A stretch of 64,000 nucleotides of DNA, taken from the NCBI RefSeq assembly GCF_003851885.1, contig NZ_BHZE01000004.1, positions 62,001 to 126,000 of the forward strand. Reading direction: 5' to 3'. The stretch is from Thermaurantimonas aggregans. Lineage in GTDB: Bacteria; Bacteroidota; Bacteroidia; Flavobacteriales; Schleiferiaceae. The position numbers were made by a program, and so were the translations under genes. A model generated the notes under the pieces. That model was given only the letters and a program-made list of their open reading frames with translations, had not been told where the DNA came from and searched no databases. The stretch's first letter is position 1; the number at the start of each line of letters is the position of its first letter. Shown piece by piece: positions 61,528 through 64,000 of the stretch.

Positions 61528-61535
61528 CAAAGGTA
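61528..61535 (-). promoter_or_regulatory. TAnnTTTG promoter core of dps-acnA
   Basis: The complement reads TACCTTTG, 18 bp before the ATG at 61509. Confidence 0.55.
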
Positions 61536-61588
61536 CTTTTTAATGACTTAGAAGCCTATTAAAATCTTTTATTTAGAATAGTTCTATA

Positions 61589-64000
61589 TTATGATTTTTT
61601 TAGTACAACACCTTTGATTTCATTCAACTTTATAAGTGCTTCTATAGGTGTGATAGCATTGAGGTCAAGGTTGCGCAGTGAGGCTCGTATTTCTTCGAGC
61701 ACGGTATCCTCGAGCTGAAAGAGGGAAAGCTGTATTTCGCGGGGCATCTGTTTAGTGTGTTCTTTAGATCGCTCTTCGAGCTTTTCAAGCATCTGGCGGG
61801 CATGCTGTATGACAAGTGCTGGTAAACCAGCCATCTGGGCCACATGGATTCCAAAAGAATGTTCGCTACCACCAGGTACTAGCTTGCGAAGAAATACGAT
61901 GGTATTTTTTGCTTCTTTTACGCTGATAGAAAAATTTTTGATGCGCTCAAACTGGCTCTCCATCTCATTCATCTCGTGGTAATGAGTGGCAAATAAGGTG
62001 AAAGGCCTGTGAGGATGATCATGTAGGTAGCGGGCAATAGACCAAGCAATTGATATGCCGTCGTAGGTACTTGTACCGCGTCCTATTTCATCGAGCAGTA
62101 CAAGCGATTTTTCAGATATATTGTTTAGAATGAGCGATGTCTCAATCATTTCTACCATAAAGGTGGACTCGCCCTGCGAAATGTTGTCAGAGGCACCCAC
62201 ACGCACAAATATTCTGTCAAGAGGTGTAAGTGTCGCACTTTCAGCGGGAACGAAGCTGCCAATCTGTGCAAGGAGACAAATTAAGGCAGTTTGCCTAAGC
62301 AAGGCTGATTTGCCCGACATGTTCGGTCCGGTAATCATCATCACCTGGCAATTTTCTTTGTCGAGAAGAACATCGTTAGGAATATAATCTTTGCCGGGTG
62401 GTAGTTTTTGCTCAATTACCGGATGGCGACCCGCCTTAATGTCGATTACTGTGTTCTCCGTCAACACAGGTCGGGCATAGTTCATTTCTAGTGCCAGCTG
62501 GGCCAGAGCCACATAAATATCTGTTTCAGCCAATACCCGTGCACACTGTTGCAATGCTGGCAACGAGAGCATCAATTGCTCGATCAACTCAGAAAAGAGC
62601 TGAGTTTCAATGGCTGCAATTTTTTCCTCAGCTGTTAGAATCTTTTCTTCGAAGATTTTCAGCTCTTCTGTGATGTATCGCTCGGCGTTTACTAAGGTTT
62701 GCTTTCGAATCCAATGCGCAGGCACTTTGTCTTTATGCGTATTTCGCACCTCAATGTAGTAGCCAAACACATTGTTGAAAGCCACTTTTAGATTCGATAT
62801 TCCAGTAGATGCACTTTCGCGCTGCTGCAAGTCGAGTAAGAAGTTCTGGGCATTTTCGCGAAGCCTTCGCAGTTCATCGAGCTGAGCATCTACACCCTCT
62901 TTTATCACATTGCCCTTGTTCACAGCTACAGGAGCGTCTTCGTGCAGGCGGCTCAACAACAACTGCCGCACACCCGATGTGTGTGGCATTCTCCTTGCCA
63001 GGCGTTGAGTAGCTGCCCCCTCTACAGAGAGAAGAGAAGTGATTTCTTCAGCCACAGCTAAGCTACGGGCTAAGATCATCAGCTCTTTTGGGGTGGCTTT
63101 TTGAGTGGCAATTTTTGAAGCGATCCTCTCGATATCAATGAGCTGCGAAAGTTTCTCTCCCAACTGCCGCAAGCTGTCCACATGGTTTACAAACCACTCT
63201 ACCATGTCGAGCCGCTCGTTGATTTTGTCTGAATTTTTGAGCGGAAACGAAACCCAGCGCTTTAGCATGCGCGAACCCATTGGGGTGTGCGTGCGGTCGA
63301 TTACATCGAGCAGGCAAGTGCCGTCTGGCGAGAGGGATTGAAAAACCTCCAGATTGCGAAACGTAAAGCGATCGAGCCACAGGTGATCTTCATTTCCGAT
63401 GCGCTGAATAGATGAAATGTGTGATAGATCTTTCTGCTGTGCTTCGCGCATGTAGTGTAATGCTGCACCAGCCGCCACAGCAGCTGCTTGATATTGATCG
63501 AGTCCAAAGCCTTTTAAAGTACTTACCTTAAACTGCTGCAGTACCTGCTCTTCGGCATAAGTGCCTCTATAGATCCAATCGTCAAGACAGTACTGAAAGC
63601 CTACCAACGAAATCAGCGGTTCTAGTTTTTCGAAGGCTTTTTTTGGATACAAGATCTCCCCCGGCTTTGTTGAAGAGAGAATTTTTTCTATATCAGTAGC
63701 GCTGCCTTGTGCATAGTAAAATTCCCCAGTCGATATATCGACCAAGGCTAAGCCTATTTCTGTTTCGCCGGCAACGATCGAAGCCAAAAAATTGTTTGAC
63801 CGCGAGGGAAGTAGATTATCGCTAAGCGCAAGACCAGGAGTTACGAGCTCAGTTACGCCCCGCTTCACAATTTTTTTGGCCATCTTGGGATCTTCTAGTT
63901 GGTCGCACACTGCCACGCGATAGCCTGCGCGCACCAGTCGTGGCAAATAAACCTCCAACGAATGGTGCGGAAAACCAGCCAACTCCACCTCCGCTGCTGC
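61589..64000 (-). CDS. mutS: DNA mismatch repair protein MutS, 5' end cut by window edge
   Basis: The frame continues to the last base: before the apparent start at 63988 (actually GTG, an internal valine) the codons read AAAE, so the true N-terminus lies outside the window. About 800 residues are present. They include the connector, lever and clamp domains and the ABC-type ATPase with Walker A 'TGPNMSGKSALLRQTA', 'DEIGRGTSTYDG' and 'FATHYHEM'. The N-terminal mismatch-recognition motif (F-x-E) is not visible. MutS finds mismatches and recruits MutL. Confidence 0.96.
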   Translation of the reverse strand, partial: AAAEVELAGFPHHSLEVYLPRLVRAGYRVAVCDQLEDPKMAKKIVKRGVTELVTPGLALSDNLLPSRSNNFLASIVAGETEIGLALVDISTGEFYYAQGSATDIEKILSSTKPGEILYPKKAFEKLEPLISLVGFQYCLDDWIYRGTYAEEQVLQQFKVSTLKGFGLDQYQAAAVAAGAALHYMREAQQKDLSHISSIQRIGNEDHLWLDRFTFRNLEVFQSLSPDGTCLLDVIDRTHTPMGSRMLKRWVSFPLKNSDKINERLDMVEWFVNHVDSLRQLGEKLSQLIDIERIASKIATQKATPKELMILARSLAVAEEITSLLSVEGAATQRLARRMPHTSGVRQLLLSRLHEDAPVAVNKGNVIKEGVDAQLDELRRLRENAQNFLLDLQQRESASTGISNLKVAFNNVFGYYIEVRNTHKDKVPAHWIRKQTLVNAERYITEELKIFEEKILTAEEKIAAIETQLFSELIEQLMLSLPALQQCARVLAETDIYVALAQLALEMNYARPVLTENTVIDIKAGRHPVIEQKLPPGKDYIPNDVLLDKENCQVMMITGPNMSGKSALLRQTALICLLAQIGSFVPAESATLTPLDRIFVRVGASDNISQGESTFMVEMIETSLILNNISEKSLVLLDEIGRGTSTYDGISIAWSIARYLHDHPHRPFTLFATHYHEMNEMESQFERIKNFSISVKEAKNTIVFLRKLVPGGSEHSFGIHVAQMAGLPALVIQHARQMLEKLEERSKEHTKQMPREIQLSLFQLEDTVLEEIRASLRNLDLNAITPIEALIKLNEIKGVVLKKS

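Noticed and set aside
63985-63988. Apparent start of mutS at 63988
   Set aside because: It is a GTG valine within the conserved N-terminal region. The frame is open to the window edge, so the true start is outside.

Overview
The window is chromosomal DNA of a Bacteroidota bacterium, probably an aerobic, rhodopsin-bearing heterotroph of the Flavobacteriales/Cytophagales type. Supporting signs: a PorE-like component of the type IX secretion system and a protein with a type IX C-terminal sorting domain, a fused E1 alpha/beta 2-oxoacid dehydrogenase, a Rho factor with a long disordered insert, and many DUF families typical of the phylum. Seventeen to eighteen genes also carry the Bacteroidota promoter core TAnnTTTG just upstream of their starts. 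No phage, insertion sequence, CRISPR array, rRNA or restriction system was seen. The window cuts a fadD-like gene at its left end and mutS at its right end.

Layout. 0-5 kb: acyl-CoA ligase (partial), DUF2795 protein, cobalamin adenosyltransferase, the PorE-like OmpA protein, a DUF2892 membrane protein and a small helical protein, then about 1 kb of AT-rich DNA without a convincing gene. 5-14 kb: a Nat-type ABC exporter pair, a GAF histidine kinase, a copper P-type ATPase, a pRiA4b ORF-3-like protein and dihydrolipoyl dehydrogenase. 13.6-14.8 kb: a GC-rich noncoding block with a GGGCGTG-type repeat and a duplicated unit of about 376 bp (copies offset by exactly 424 bp). 14.8-27.4 kb: mnmE, holA, an oxidoreductase/lipoprotein/sugar-transferase operon, fused E1, an SDR enzyme, an exported protein often called asparagine synthetase B, dnaB and tatC. 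27.6-28.0 kb: three proline tRNAs that together cover anticodons GGG, TGG and CGG.

28-39 kb: an outer-membrane protein, a DUF1801 protein, and a four-gene minus-strand operon (30.1-38.6 kb) encoding large exported proteins: an IPT/Ig-like protein, a 1020-residue beta-rich protein, a fibronectin type III protein and an outer-membrane barrel. I recognise no described system for this set, and it is the best candidate here for something new. 39-45 kb: a thioredoxin-TPR protein, a proton-pumping rhodopsin with a glycine at the carotenoid-antenna fenestration site, a small barrel, a lipoprotein, rho, DUF4293 and sua5.

45.8-64 kb: a type IX cargo protein, peptidase E, a CcoI-type copper ATPase divergent from a Crp/Fnr regulator that leads an alkB-thioesterase operon, cytidylate kinase, an FtsB-like protein, an orphan 2-oxoacid:ferredoxin oxidoreductase beta subunit, a di-haem peroxidase with azurin, dps with aconitase, and mutS. 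Energy themes recur: copper handling for respiration (copA, ccoI, azurin), peroxide and iron defence (peroxidase, dps, aconitase) and light-driven proton pumping.
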